From Terriglobia bacterium (GTDB lineage: Bacteria > Acidobacteriota > Terriglobia > Terriglobales > Acidobacteriaceae), in NCBI GenBank assembly GCA_020073525.1, contig JAIQFA010000013.1, forward strand, positions 1-64,000: 64,000 nt of DNA, in the 5' to 3' direction. Under the pieces are notes generated by a model. The model was given only the letters and a program-made list of their open reading frames with translations, did no database searches and was not told the DNA's origin. The translations under genes and the position numbers were made by a program. This document shows, piece by piece, positions 1 to 9,583 of this stretch. Each line of letters begins with the position of its first letter. Positions within the stretch are counted from its first letter, which is position 1.

Positions 1-1
1 C

Positions 2-724
2 TTCCGGCTGCTGGACCCCGCAGCGGTAGCGGAGATCGGACGCAAGGACGGAGAGGAACTCCGCCCGGGCGAGAGCCCTATCGAGGTGTGTGCCTTGGCG
101 CGCGCCTTGCTTTCCGGAGAACGCGTGGCCTTGAACCTGCTCCAGCGGCTCTCCGGCATCGCCACGCTCACGCGCTGCTTTGTGCGTGAGGTGGCGGGCA
201 CAGGCGTGCAAATCCTGGATACCAGGAAGACCACTCCGGGGCTGCGCGCGCTGGAAAAATATGCGGTCCGCGTCGGCGGAGGCCGCAATCACCGCAAGGA
301 CCTGGCGGAAGCAGTCCTGATCAAGGAGAATCACATCCGAATGGCGGGCGGAGTCTCCTCGGCGCTCCAAGCAGCGCAGCCTGTCAAAGGCCGCGTGGCG
401 TGGACCGAAATCGAAGTGACGAATTTCGACGAGTTGCGCGACGCACTCAATCACAGCCCGGATGTCATCCTTCTTGATAATATGCAACCCGCGCAAGTGC
501 GCCAGGCGGTCGAACAGGTGCGCCTCGCGGAAGGCGCTCGGCGCGAACCCGCGCACGATCTTTCGCACGATATCTCGCGAAAGATTCGCATCGAGGCGTC
601 GGGTGGAATTACGCTGGCGAACGTAAGGGAGTTCGCGGAGACCGGCGTGGACTGGATTTCGGTCGGCGCGCTCACCCACTCTGCCCCGGCAGTGGACTTG
701 AGCTTCGAGATTGAACCCGCCTGA
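2..724 (+). CDS. nadC: Nicotinate-nucleotide (quinolinate) pyrophosphorylase, 5' truncated by window edge
   Basis: Frame is open from base 2 (FRLLDPAAVAEIGRKDGEELRPGE...) into the listed ORF; motifs LNLLQRLSGIATLT, DTRKTTPGLRALEKYAVRVGGGRNHR, LLDNM, EASGGI; overlaps nadB by ATGA-type junction. Confidence 0.95.
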   Translation, partial: FRLLDPAAVAEIGRKDGEELRPGESPIEVCALARALLSGERVALNLLQRLSGIATLTRCFVREVAGTGVQILDTRKTTPGLRALEKYAVRVGGGRNHRKDLAEAVLIKENHIRMAGGVSSALQAAQPVKGRVAWTEIEVTNFDELRDALNHSPDVILLDNMQPAQVRQAVEQVRLAEGARREPAHDLSHDISRKIRIEASGGITLANVREFAETGVDWISVGALTHSAPAVDLSFEIEPA

Positions 725-2289
725 TGCAGGACACCTTACAGACCGATATTCTCGTCATCGGCAGCGGTCTGGCTGGCCTCGCGGCCGCCTGGAATGCCGC
801 CCAACGCGGTTGCCAAGTCACTCTGCTGACGCGCGCCTCGAACCCTACGGAAAGCAATACCGATCGGGCGCAGGGCGGGATCATCTATCGCGCGCCAGAG
901 GAATCCCCAGAGCAGCTTGTTGCCGACATCCTCTCGGTTGGTGGCGGCCTGAGTTCCCCCGAAGCCGCCCGCCTGCTGAGCCGTGAAGGCCCGCGTCTGG
1001 TGAAGGAAATTCTGATTGACGAGCTGGGCGTTCCCTTTGATTTCTCCACGGAAAATCCCGGGCAGCTTGACCTGACCCGCGAGGCGGGTCATTCCCTGCC
1101 CCGGATCATTCACCACAAGGATCAATCCGGCTCCGCGATTGAGCGAGCGTTCCTTGACCGGGTCCGCTCGCGCCCGAACGTGAAGGTGATTCCTCATGCG
1201 ACCGCCGTGGACTTGCTGACCGTCTCGCACCACTCCCTTGAGCCCACCGACGTCTATCGCCTACTGACCTGCGTCGGGGCCTACGTGCTCGATCAGACGA
1301 CGGGGAAAATCTTCTCTCTCCTGGCCAAGGAAACCATTCTTGCCACGGGCGGGCTGGGTAGCGTCTTCCTGCATACGACGAATCCTCCCGGGGCGCGCGG
1401 CGATGGCATCGCCATGGCCTACCGCGCTGGAGCCCGCTGCATGAACATGCAGTACATCCAATTCCACCCGACCGCGCTGCTGGCGCCCGACGGCTGCTTC
1501 CTGATTTCCGAGACGGTGCGCGGCGAGGGAGGCCGTCTGGTGGATCGTCGTGGGAAGGAATTTATGCAACGATTCCATCCCGATGGCTCGCTGGCGCCGC
1601 GCGACATCGCCGCGCGCGCCATCTACCAAACGATGCTGGAGTCGGGCGAGCCTTGCGTTTACCTGGACATTACACACAAGCCTGCCGATCAGCTTCGCGA
1701 ACGTTTTCCCGGCATCTACGCCGTGTGCATGGAGCGCGGCATCGACCTCACCCGCGAACCCATCCCGGTGGTCCCCGCCGCGCACTATAGCTGCGGCGGC
1801 ATTGCGACCGACGATTGCGGTCGAACGACCGTGGGGCGGCTGCGGGCCGCTGGCGAGGTCGCATGCACCGGATTGCACGGTGCCAACCGCCTGGCCAGCA
1901 CATCCCTGCTCGAATGCCTGGTTTGGGGAACGCGGGCCGGGGCGCAAGCCGCTGAAGGCATCCGGCGCGGCGACGATTTCTATTTTCCCAAGGTCGCGGA
2001 CTGGCGCTATGAACACGAACCGGCGGACCCCGCCCTCATCACTCAGGATTGGCTGACGATCCAGCACACGATGTGGAATTATGTCGGCCTGATCCGAAGC
2101 GAGAGACGTCTGAATCGGGCGATGCGGATCTTGCGCGAACTCGACCTCGAGATCGCGCGTTTCTACGAAAAGTGCGAGGTCAGCGATTCCATCATCGGCC
2201 TGCGCAATGGTATCCTCACAGCTTTTCTGATACTGGAAGCCGCGCAACAATCCCGCGAAAGCCGCGGCGGCCATTACCGGATCAACTGA
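724..2289 (+). CDS. nadB: L-aspartate oxidase
   Basis: N-terminal FAD motif DILVIGSGLAGLAAAWNAA; SNPTESNTDRAQGGI; MQYIQFHPTAL; HYSCGGI; start overlaps nadC stop. Confidence 0.95.
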   Translation: MQDTLQTDILVIGSGLAGLAAAWNAAQRGCQVTLLTRASNPTESNTDRAQGGIIYRAPEESPEQLVADILSVGGGLSSPEAARLLSREGPRLVKEILIDELGVPFDFSTENPGQLDLTREAGHSLPRIIHHKDQSGSAIERAFLDRVRSRPNVKVIPHATAVDLLTVSHHSLEPTDVYRLLTCVGAYVLDQTTGKIFSLLAKETILATGGLGSVFLHTTNPPGARGDGIAMAYRAGARCMNMQYIQFHPTALLAPDGCFLISETVRGEGGRLVDRRGKEFMQRFHPDGSLAPRDIAARAIYQTMLESGEPCVYLDITHKPADQLRERFPGIYAVCMERGIDLTREPIPVVPAAHYSCGGIATDDCGRTTVGRLRAAGEVACTGLHGANRLASTSLLECLVWGTRAGAQAAEGIRRGDDFYFPKVADWRYEHEPADPALITQDWLTIQHTMWNYVGLIRSERRLNRAMRILRELDLEIARFYEKCEVSDSIIGLRNGILTAFLILEAAQQSRESRGGHYRIN

Positions 2290-2480
2290 GGTAAATCATC
2301 ATTAAGTGGGTATGTCGCCCGCGATTACCATCGATTGGGAACTCGTTTTCGAGCGGCTGGTTTCGCGGCGGCGGGCCGCGTTTCGTCAGTCCTCCTTTCG
2401 CTCACTGAACGAAAACTGACGTTAGCAAGCTCACCTCGCCCCACCGCACTCACGCAGGTTGGCCGAAGGGACACAGTGTT

Positions 2481-4304
2481 TTACGGTCGCTGGTTCCGTA
2501 CGAAGAGCACCAGTTGGATGCCTCCCATCACGGTGCGGCCGGGCATGGCTACAGCCGGAATGTCGTGGTAGCTCGTGCTGCCCAGGTTGGAAAATTGGAT
2601 ATATGGCCGAATCAAGCCGTGGCTACGGCTTGCCGCCAGATCCCAAATTGCATAGGCAGTCTGACCAAGCCGTTGAGTGGCACCCACGCGCGTGCGTATG
2701 CTCAGCAAATCGTGGAATTCACCCAGCCAGGAAAAGACTCCATTGTGGCCCGGGTAGTTGAAGACGTACTTTGAGGTGAGCCCCACCTGCTCCTGCTGGC
2801 TGGCATGCAACGCGGTGTAGGCCAAATCGATCTCTTGGGATTTCGGTAGCCGGACTCTTATTGTGGCCTCCGCTCCTAGAAAGCCTAGGTACGAGATGTT
2901 AGTCGCTTGCCAGGGCACATTGGGCGAACTTCGAACGTAGTCGATATCGTTTCGGTCAAGCCGTCGGAAAACCGTGAGCTGGGCCGAGACTTTGCCTCCT
3001 GGATTCCACTCTGGTCCGCCTTCAAAACTCCACGCAGACTCAGGTTTCAGCAAGGGATTGCCCAGATTTGCGGGATCGCTGTAGTACAGGTCTGTGTAGG
3101 TCGGCAATCGAAATGCGCGACTCACGCTTCCACGCAACCTCAACCCGCCTTTCACCCAGAGACCTCCGGCAACGGTTGGGGCGAACTCGCCGCGGCCTCC
3201 GCTAAAGACTTCCTCGCGTGCGCCTACAGAGAGAAAGAGCCGCTGAAAAAGCTGGATGTCGAGGTTCAGGTACCCGGCGCCGCGATTTCGCGCGTGGTGA
3301 CCAAGATTGTTGCTGTCGATCTCGTCGCCATCGGCATCGAGCCCGTAGCTGAAGGTAAAGTCGTTAGCAACCGTCGACTTGCGACGCACGGCTGCCTGCC
3401 AGCTCTGGCTTATGTGGTTATTTTCATAAAGCGCCGGATCATTGCGAACCAGCACAAATTCGTCCGAGTGGCGCCGGTAGCCGAAAGCCACGCTCGTGTT
3501 CGCGGTCAGTTCCTGGTTGATCGAGGCAAACCAGCTCTTGGTTCGTTCCCAGGAATTGAAGTTGCCGTAGAACTGGTCGGCTCCGAACGGACGATCGCTC
3601 CCGGCGAACAAGATGGTGGTAGCTCCCAGCGGGGTCGTGAAGCGCGTTTCAGAAGATGCCGAACTGCTTCGGTAGTCGCGGTCCGGCCGGAAGCCGGTGG
3701 AGAGTTCTCGGCTTGCCGCCACCTGCTCCGAGAACGCTCGTCCGAGGTACGAGAGATCCAGCCCTTGTTGATTGGTTCCGAAATTTCCAGCCCCGATTTG
3801 AGCCCGGATCTCCGTCTTGTTGGGTCGGGCGGTAATGAAGTTCACCGCACCACCGAGAGCGTCTGCGCCATACAATGTCGACCCAGCCCCATGCAGGACC
3901 TCGATGCGCGACACGGTCTCCAACGGAACCGGAATGTCCATGTCGTGGTGACCCGATTGGGCATCGTTGATGCGTAGTCCGTTGATCAATACCAAGGACT
4001 GCTCAAATGTCGCCCCCCGGATGGAAAGATCGGACTGAACGCCACTTGCCGCTCGCTGCTCAAGGTCCACGGAAGGGTCCAGATGCAAGTAGTCGACGAA
4101 AGAATTGAAGAGAAGCGGCTGGTCGTGGGCATCGAGCGAAACAACCGACCGGTTAGCCTCTGAAAGAGGCGCCGGTTCAAAGGTCCCGGTCACCACGACT
4201 GTCTCCGTGTCGGTCGCGATCTTCTGGTTGGTCGCGGACTGCTGGGGGAAAACGGCGGTCGAGCTCAGCAACAGCAGTACAAAACAGGCTCTCTGGAAGA
4301 TCAA
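2481..4304 (-). CDS. TonB-dependent receptor (BtuB/siderophore-type, no CarboxypepD_reg N-terminus)
   Basis: Signal peptide, plug (VVVTGTFEPAPLSEANRSV, RIEVLHGAGSTLYGADALGGAVNFIT), beta-barrel ending in aromatic-rich C-terminus. Confidence 0.9.
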   Translation of the reverse strand: MIFQRACFVLLLLSSTAVFPQQSATNQKIATDTETVVVTGTFEPAPLSEANRSVVSLDAHDQPLLFNSFVDYLHLDPSVDLEQRAASGVQSDLSIRGATFEQSLVLINGLRINDAQSGHHDMDIPVPLETVSRIEVLHGAGSTLYGADALGGAVNFITARPNKTEIRAQIGAGNFGTNQQGLDLSYLGRAFSEQVAASRELSTGFRPDRDYRSSSASSETRFTTPLGATTILFAGSDRPFGADQFYGNFNSWERTKSWFASINQELTANTSVAFGYRRHSDEFVLVRNDPALYENNHISQSWQAAVRRKSTVANDFTFSYGLDADGDEIDSNNLGHHARNRGAGYLNLDIQLFQRLFLSVGAREEVFSGGRGEFAPTVAGGLWVKGGLRLRGSVSRAFRLPTYTDLYYSDPANLGNPLLKPESAWSFEGGPEWNPGGKVSAQLTVFRRLDRNDIDYVRSSPNVPWQATNISYLGFLGAEATIRVRLPKSQEIDLAYTALHASQQEQVGLTSKYVFNYPGHNGVFSWLGEFHDLLSIRTRVGATQRLGQTAYAIWDLAASRSHGLIRPYIQFSNLGSTSYHDIPAVAMPGRTVMGGIQLVLFVRNQRP

Positions 4305-4417
4305 TTCAGTCTCCTGGGCAAAGCTCTGAGGCTAACGGCATGAATCGATGACTATTGGGAAGATGCTAGAGGTTGTACTGGGTGGGAACAGACTTCGAAC
4401 GGTTCCCGGATCGAGCT

Positions 4418-5785
4418 TCAGCACTCAACAACGTTGACCGCAAGGCCGGCGAGGGAGGTTTCCTTGTATTTTGCCTGCATGTCCCGGCCGGTCTCATACA
4501 TCGTGCGAATGACCTGGTCGAGAGAGACCTTGTGGTCGCCAGCCCCCTGCATTGCCATTCGTGCTGCGTTGACGGCTTTGACTGCGCCAAAAGCATTTCG
4601 CTCGATACAGGGAATCTGCACTAAGCCTCCAATCGGATCACAGGTCATGCCGAGGTTGTGTTCCATGCCAATCTCGGCTGCATGCTCAACTTGTTCGTTG
4701 GTTCCGTTTAACGCAGCCACCAGGCCACCGGCAGCCATGGAGCAGGCCACCCCGACTTCCCCCTGACAGCCGACTTCGGCACCGGAGATCGAAGCATTCT
4801 CCTTGTAGAGAATTCCAATGGCACCCGCTGTGAGGAAGTAACGAAAGATACCCTCGTCATCCGTCTTTTCGACAAACTTTTCGTAATAGTGGGCCACTGC
4901 GGGTACAACACCGGCGGCGCCGTTGGTGGGCGCGGTAACCACTCGCCCCCCGGCGGCGTTCTCCTCGTTCACCGCGATGGCGAACAGGTTGATCCAATCG
5001 ATCACCGCAAGTGGGTCGGCGTCAGCTCGGCTAGAAAGTTCTCGATACAAGCGCGGGGCGCGCCGCAGGACATCGAGTCCGCCGGCGAGGATTCCTTCGG
5101 TCCCAATGCCGCGGTAGGTACAGTCCTTCATCACCTGCCATATGCGAGCGACGCCGCGTCTGATCTCCGTCTCCGATCGCCACATCTTTTCGTTTTCGAG
5201 TACTATCTCCCAGATCTGTTTCTGGTGTTCCTCGCCAAGTCGTAACAAATCCGCGGCACTCTTGAACGGATACGGAATGTCCACTCCGACGAACTCTCCT
5301 GGATTTGCTTCTTCACCCTCGGCAATTACGAACCCGCCGCCTATGGAGTACAAAGTCTTCCGTTCCAACTCGATCCCGTCCCAGTCGGAGGCGGTGAAGA
5401 CCATGCCGTTGGAGTGACCCGCGAGAACTTCTGTCTTGTGAAACACAATGTCTTTCTCTGGGTTGAAATCAATTGGCCGTTTCCCCAATAGGGGTAACAC
5501 ACCCTCGTCTCGAATCTGGGACAGCTTGGAGTCGATGGTGGAAGGGTCGATCTCTTCGGGCAGTTCCCCCATGAGGCCAAGCATCACCGCTCGATCCGTG
5601 CCGTGTCCTTTCCCTGTGAGAGCAAGCGATCCGTAGAGGCTCACTTTGATGGTCTGTGTTCCCACTAGGTGGCCACGTAGTTCTAGGCCTTGGGCGAACC
5701 GCCGCGCCGCCCGCATCGGGCCCACGGTATGGGAACTGGACGGACCAATACCGATCTTGAACAAATCAAGAATGCTGATTGTCAT
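4418..5785 (-). CDS. sdaA: L-serine ammonia-lyase (iron-sulfur, single chain)
   Basis: [78 protein letters not shown]-track start at 5905 is probably too long; ATG at 5785 fits the family N-terminus. Confidence 0.94.
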   Translation of the reverse strand: MTISILDLFKIGIGPSSSHTVGPMRAARRFAQGLELRGHLVGTQTIKVSLYGSLALTGKGHGTDRAVMLGLMGELPEEIDPSTIDSKLSQIRDEGVLPLLGKRPIDFNPEKDIVFHKTEVLAGHSNGMVFTASDWDGIELERKTLYSIGGGFVIAEGEEANPGEFVGVDIPYPFKSAADLLRLGEEHQKQIWEIVLENEKMWRSETEIRRGVARIWQVMKDCTYRGIGTEGILAGGLDVLRRAPRLYRELSSRADADPLAVIDWINLFAIAVNEENAAGGRVVTAPTNGAAGVVPAVAHYYEKFVEKTDDEGIFRYFLTAGAIGILYKENASISGAEVGCQGEVGVACSMAAGGLVAALNGTNEQVEHAAEIGMEHNLGMTCDPIGGLVQIPCIERNAFGAVKAVNAARMAMQGAGDHKVSLDQVIRTMYETGRDMQAKYKETSLAGLAVNVVEC

Positions 5786-5819
5786 AAGTTTGCATTGCCC
5801 GGCTGATGTCAACCTGCGC

Positions 5820-6515
5820 TTAGGAAGTCTGCGCCAGCCTCTCCAGGCAGGTGCTTTCAATTCCATCCAATGCTTTCCAAAGGAGCTCAGCCGCCGCCTC
5901 GGCACTCTTGAGCGCCGCCTCGACCGCTACCAAGTTAGCCTGCAGACGCTTCCCAAGCTGCTCGCGCCAGACCTTGGCATGATGGATATCGGCCGTCATG
6001 TGGACGATGAAGTACTGGCAGGTGCGCTCGTTGGCACTGTACTTCTCGCGGAGTCCTCGCGCCTTCTCTTTGGATATTCGTGGTACCTGAGATTCGTACG
6101 CGTAGAAAGCCGCCAGAGCTTGTTCCGGTGTACCTTCCCTGGCCACTGTCTCAAAAAAGTGGATCAGGTTCTCGATCTCTGGGGACGGATCCTCTTCCAG
6201 GAAAAACTGTCCCATTCCAACGCCTTCCCCGAAGTTGCGCCAGAGATCGGCGTGGGAAGGTTCATTTCTGCGGCCTAGCTCATCATACAGGTTGTCCAAA
6301 ACTGCCTGTCGAAGATCACTCTGTGGCAGTCGGCGCGCAAAATAAGCCAGTGCGCGAGGAAACGATTCTACGTGATGGTAATAATCCCGCGCGTAGTCCT
6401 GCAGATCTTCACGGGTCAGCACACCTTTACTCCAGGCTTGATAAAAAGGATGTCGAAGTAGGTCATACCGGGCAATGCAGTCGTCTAATCGACTAAAGAA
6501 TTCATCCGTTACCAC
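5820..6515 (-). CDS. TENA/PqqC-fold, CADD-family protein (candidate non-canonical pABA synthesis enzyme)
   Basis: [39 protein letters not shown] and [19 protein letters not shown] with the expected His/Glu ligands of the family. Confidence 0.8.
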   Translation of the reverse strand: MVTDEFFSRLDDCIARYDLLRHPFYQAWSKGVLTREDLQDYARDYYHHVESFPRALAYFARRLPQSDLRQAVLDNLYDELGRRNEPSHADLWRNFGEGVGMGQFFLEEDPSPEIENLIHFFETVAREGTPEQALAAFYAYESQVPRISKEKARGLREKYSANERTCQYFIVHMTADIHHAKVWREQLGKRLQANLVAVEAALKSAEAAAELLWKALDGIESTCLERLAQTS

Positions 6516-6787
6516 AACCCCTCCTATGGAAGAAATTGTTGCAAGCGCTCCATTTCAGACTTGTCCTGGGTCATTGAGTTCGTAATGGAAAAGGCCGTCA
6601 TTGGCTGGTGACGGCCTGAGGAGTTACCCCTGCCAGCGTCATCCACTTCGAATAACACGGCGGAAAGTGATGGGCACGAACGGAAGGGCGATGCTTTTCT
6701 CGCCGTCAGGTGTTTTCAACGGAGTCGGCGCTTTCACAGCACGACTAGACCTACGGGGCACGGCGGCCCTCGATTTGAACTCGACTC

Positions 6788-7042
6788 TCATCCGAGCACG
6801 CGCTTCGCCAATTCCTCGTATTCGCCTGGGAGAACATATCCCCGCAGAAAGCAGTTCGCAGCAACCGAATAGGCTCGCAAGTCGGCCCGCGTAAAGTACG
6901 TAGTTGCTCGGCATGGCGAAACGCAAGTCAGTTTGTACCGGCTTTCATCTTGTCTGGAATCGTAGCGCTTGATCCTGCTCGTCATGGTCACGAGAAATAC
7001 GCGCTCACACTTCGCGCACATGATCCCGACATATAGCGCCAT
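6788..7042 (-). CDS. Small hypothetical protein
   Basis: 84 aa ORF with MCAKCE; coding status uncertain. Confidence 0.35.
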   Translation of the reverse strand: MALYVGIMCAKCERVFLVTMTSRIKRYDSRQDESRYKLTCVSPCRATTYFTRADLRAYSVAANCFLRGYVLPGEYEELAKRVLG

Positions 7043-7321
7043 CGTTTTCTGAAGAACTACATGCTTTCGATACTGCTGGCTGCAGATGACGGACCCTGTT
7101 CCGTAACCTGTCTAGCCTTAACGCCATGGGAACGTAGGCAACCACAAACCCGGCACCCACACCCAGCACAAACATGAGGAGTGCAAGCGGTTCGCATCCC
7201 ATGCAAAGCGTCTCCTGGGTCGGACCAAGTCAAGGAAAAGCGTCGGGTGATTAACCCGGCACAGTCCTGTAGGGTTCGACGGTCCAGCACACCTGGCAGG
7301 ACAGGAGGGCGATCCGTGCCC

Positions 7322-7815
7322 AGACACACTAAACCTGCCGTGTTCTATTACTAATACCGCTCAAACGCATGATTTGTACCACCCTGAGACTGAAGAATTG
7401 CAGACGTCTTCAACAAAGGCCGGAGGATGACGGGGTCAGTGGACAGTCAGGGGTGGGTCCGGTGATCGTTCTTCGTCATCGCCGCGTGCACCGCCTTCCA
7501 AGCCTCCGCCGCCCAATCGGGCGCTGGTTTCAACTCGGGCGCGCAACCTCTTTCCCAGCGGCCTCCACTCCGTCGAGCACGGCTGAGGAATTCAATTGTG
7601 CGGCGGCAAATCGACCGTCGGCTTCTTCCGCTCGGACTCTTCTTTTTGCGTTTGCACCCAAGCTGTTTTCATGGCCGCCCATCGGGCCGCGCGTTCGGGA
7701 TCTGCGGGCAGCGTGGCCTCACGCCAACTTCTGATTCTGTTTGGGCTAACGCTGAGGTCGGGAAAGTTGTAAGTATGGCCAACAGCGGCAATGGGAAATT
7801 CCAAAAAGTCCATCT
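7322..7815 (-). repeat. Degenerate small-ORF repeat family, copy 1
   Basis: Contains minus-strand peptides PELKPAPDWAAEAWKAVHAAMTKNDH and AARWAAMKTAWVQTQKEESERKKPTVDLPPHN*, which recur (degenerate) at about 28.97-29.2 kb and 39.98-40.12 kb respectively. Confidence 0.6.
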
Positions 7816-7874
7816 TCCGATCAGATTACATTTAGTCACGGCTTAGCAGGTCCTTGTACGTCCGGCTCTTCCCT

Positions 7875-9383
7875 TCAATGTGTGTAGAGCTGTCTTTTTG
7901 AAGGCGCTGACGAATTTGCGACCGCAGGCTTACCTTCGCACTCGACACGGATTGACGAGTACCACATCTGCTGAGTGCCGGTACGACCGTCCATCCACAG
8001 CGCATGAAAAATACCATCTGGGCCGGCCGTGGTGTTGAGATAGTCGCCCAGGCGTCCATTCTTAAACCCAAATTGCTCATAGTCCGGAGTTGGTTGCGAC
8101 GCCAGCGGGACGGTCGGTAGGAAGGTGGCTCCGCCATCGAGAGAGGCGGTGATGTAGCGCTGATAGGAAGCGGACCGCTTGTCCGCAGCATCCTCCGGCG
8201 CCGTAAAACGATACCAGCTCAGGATCAGTACGCCCCGGTTGTTGACCGATACCGTCGGCAGCACGCTGGACTCCAAAACTCCTTCGCGGTTGTCTATCGC
8301 CGCCGTCTCAACGACGTTCGGCGCGCTCCAGATATCCCCGCCATCGGAGAACGAAAAAAACAGTTTCCGCATTTGCGTCGCAGCATCTTCTTCCATCCAG
8401 GCGGTATAAAGCCGGCCGTCAAAGGGACCCAATGTGGTATCAATGGCATAACCGATTCCCCACCAAGAGACCCGGCCAGATTTCATCAAGGGACTGCCAT
8501 CAGCAAGATGGAGTTGACGCGGCCTTGCGAACGTCTTTCCGCCATCATCGGAAAACGTGATCCAATGATAGGAATTAGGCGAGTCAAGGTTGATTTTCCC
8601 GTTTGTTGTAACACCGGCAACAAAGGGAAGACTCAACCTTCCTTCACGTGATACCAGGAGGGACATCACAGATCCGACCAGAAAGTAATCCGGGCCCAAG
8701 GCATCGACTGTTGTCATCTTCTTGACATCCCAGTTCATGCCACGATCTTTGGAGACAGTGAAAAAAAGGGTATCCACAGCCCTACTGTTTTCCTTGGTCC
8801 GATCACCTCCCAATCCATAGAGATTTCCGCCATACGAGCCTTTGCCAAGATCCGTTGCTAACGTCACATGATCGATGAATCCGCTGACCCGCGTAGGGAC
8901 GGTCCAACTCCGTCCCTGGTCGGTCGAGCGGCTGAGGAAGTTGCCTTTCTCTCCAATTGTGTAGTAGTAAGCAGTCCCACGGCGGTCGAAGATGAGCGTA
9001 GCGTCCCCTTCCCTGAAGGTTGCAGCCGGCCGCTTTCCCCTGCGCCAGCTTCTGCCGCCATCTTCGCTCACATAGGCAAGAGCTTCCTGAGCGCTGCTGT
9101 CTTTGGGATCCCCGAGATGATAAAGACCTGAAGCAATCAGATTGCGGCTATTCTTTGGATTAACGGCAATCTGGGTTTCGTAGACGTAAGCTCCAAGCCT
9201 TTTCGCAATATCGCTAACTTGGATGTTGTCTCCCACCATTAAACGGCAGCTCCCGCTTCCGGCAAGGCTAACGGCTCGGGTCTTTGAACCACTCTCTCTT
9301 TCCTGTGCAATAGCTGCTTCGCCGGTGCCGAAACAGACTACAGCGGTCAATAGAAGTATCAATGCGTGACGCGGATTGCTCAT
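7875..9383 (-). CDS. Secreted BNR/Asp-box repeat protein (sialidase-like fold), island A
   Basis: Signal peptide after MSNPRHALILLLTAVVCFG; repeated SxDGGxxW/F boxes (SEDGGRSWRRG, STDQGRSWT, SDDGGKTFARP, SLDGGATFLPT), WMDGRTGTQQMWYSSIRVE. Confidence 0.8.
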   Translation of the reverse strand: MSNPRHALILLLTAVVCFGTGEAAIAQERESGSKTRAVSLAGSGSCRLMVGDNIQVSDIAKRLGAYVYETQIAVNPKNSRNLIASGLYHLGDPKDSSAQEALAYVSEDGGRSWRRGKRPAATFREGDATLIFDRRGTAYYYTIGEKGNFLSRSTDQGRSWTVPTRVSGFIDHVTLATDLGKGSYGGNLYGLGGDRTKENSRAVDTLFFTVSKDRGMNWDVKKMTTVDALGPDYFLVGSVMSLLVSREGRLSLPFVAGVTTNGKINLDSPNSYHWITFSDDGGKTFARPRQLHLADGSPLMKSGRVSWWGIGYAIDTTLGPFDGRLYTAWMEEDAATQMRKLFFSFSDGGDIWSAPNVVETAAIDNREGVLESSVLPTVSVNNRGVLILSWYRFTAPEDAADKRSASYQRYITASLDGGATFLPTVPLASQPTPDYEQFGFKNGRLGDYLNTTAGPDGIFHALWMDGRTGTQQMWYSSIRVECEGKPAVANSSAPSKRQLYTH

Positions 9384-9583
9384 GTTAATCCTCCGAATAA
9401 CGATATTGGGGTCATTCACGACAATCCCAAAAGCATTTACAACTTGAGTAGCCATGAGGAATTTCACCCCGAGGCCCCTCTAGCTTCTTCCCTGCAAAGC
9501 GGGTCCGAAGGGCCACCCCTTTATTGACTACGCAGATACGCGAACCAGTCTGCGACGGGCAGACTGCTTTGCTCGTGGCACAC

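Noticed and set aside
1261-2274. 337 aa minus-strand ORF opposite nadB
   Set aside because: Antisense to an unambiguous nadB; high-GC shadow ORF
2907-3977. Long plus-strand ORF (356 aa) opposite the TonB receptor
   Set aside because: Antisense shadow of a clearly coding minus-strand receptor with codon-periodic composition
7875-9383. Calling the BNR proteins sialidases
   Set aside because: Asp boxes alone do not establish sialidase activity; the catalytic Arg triad could not be confirmed by eye
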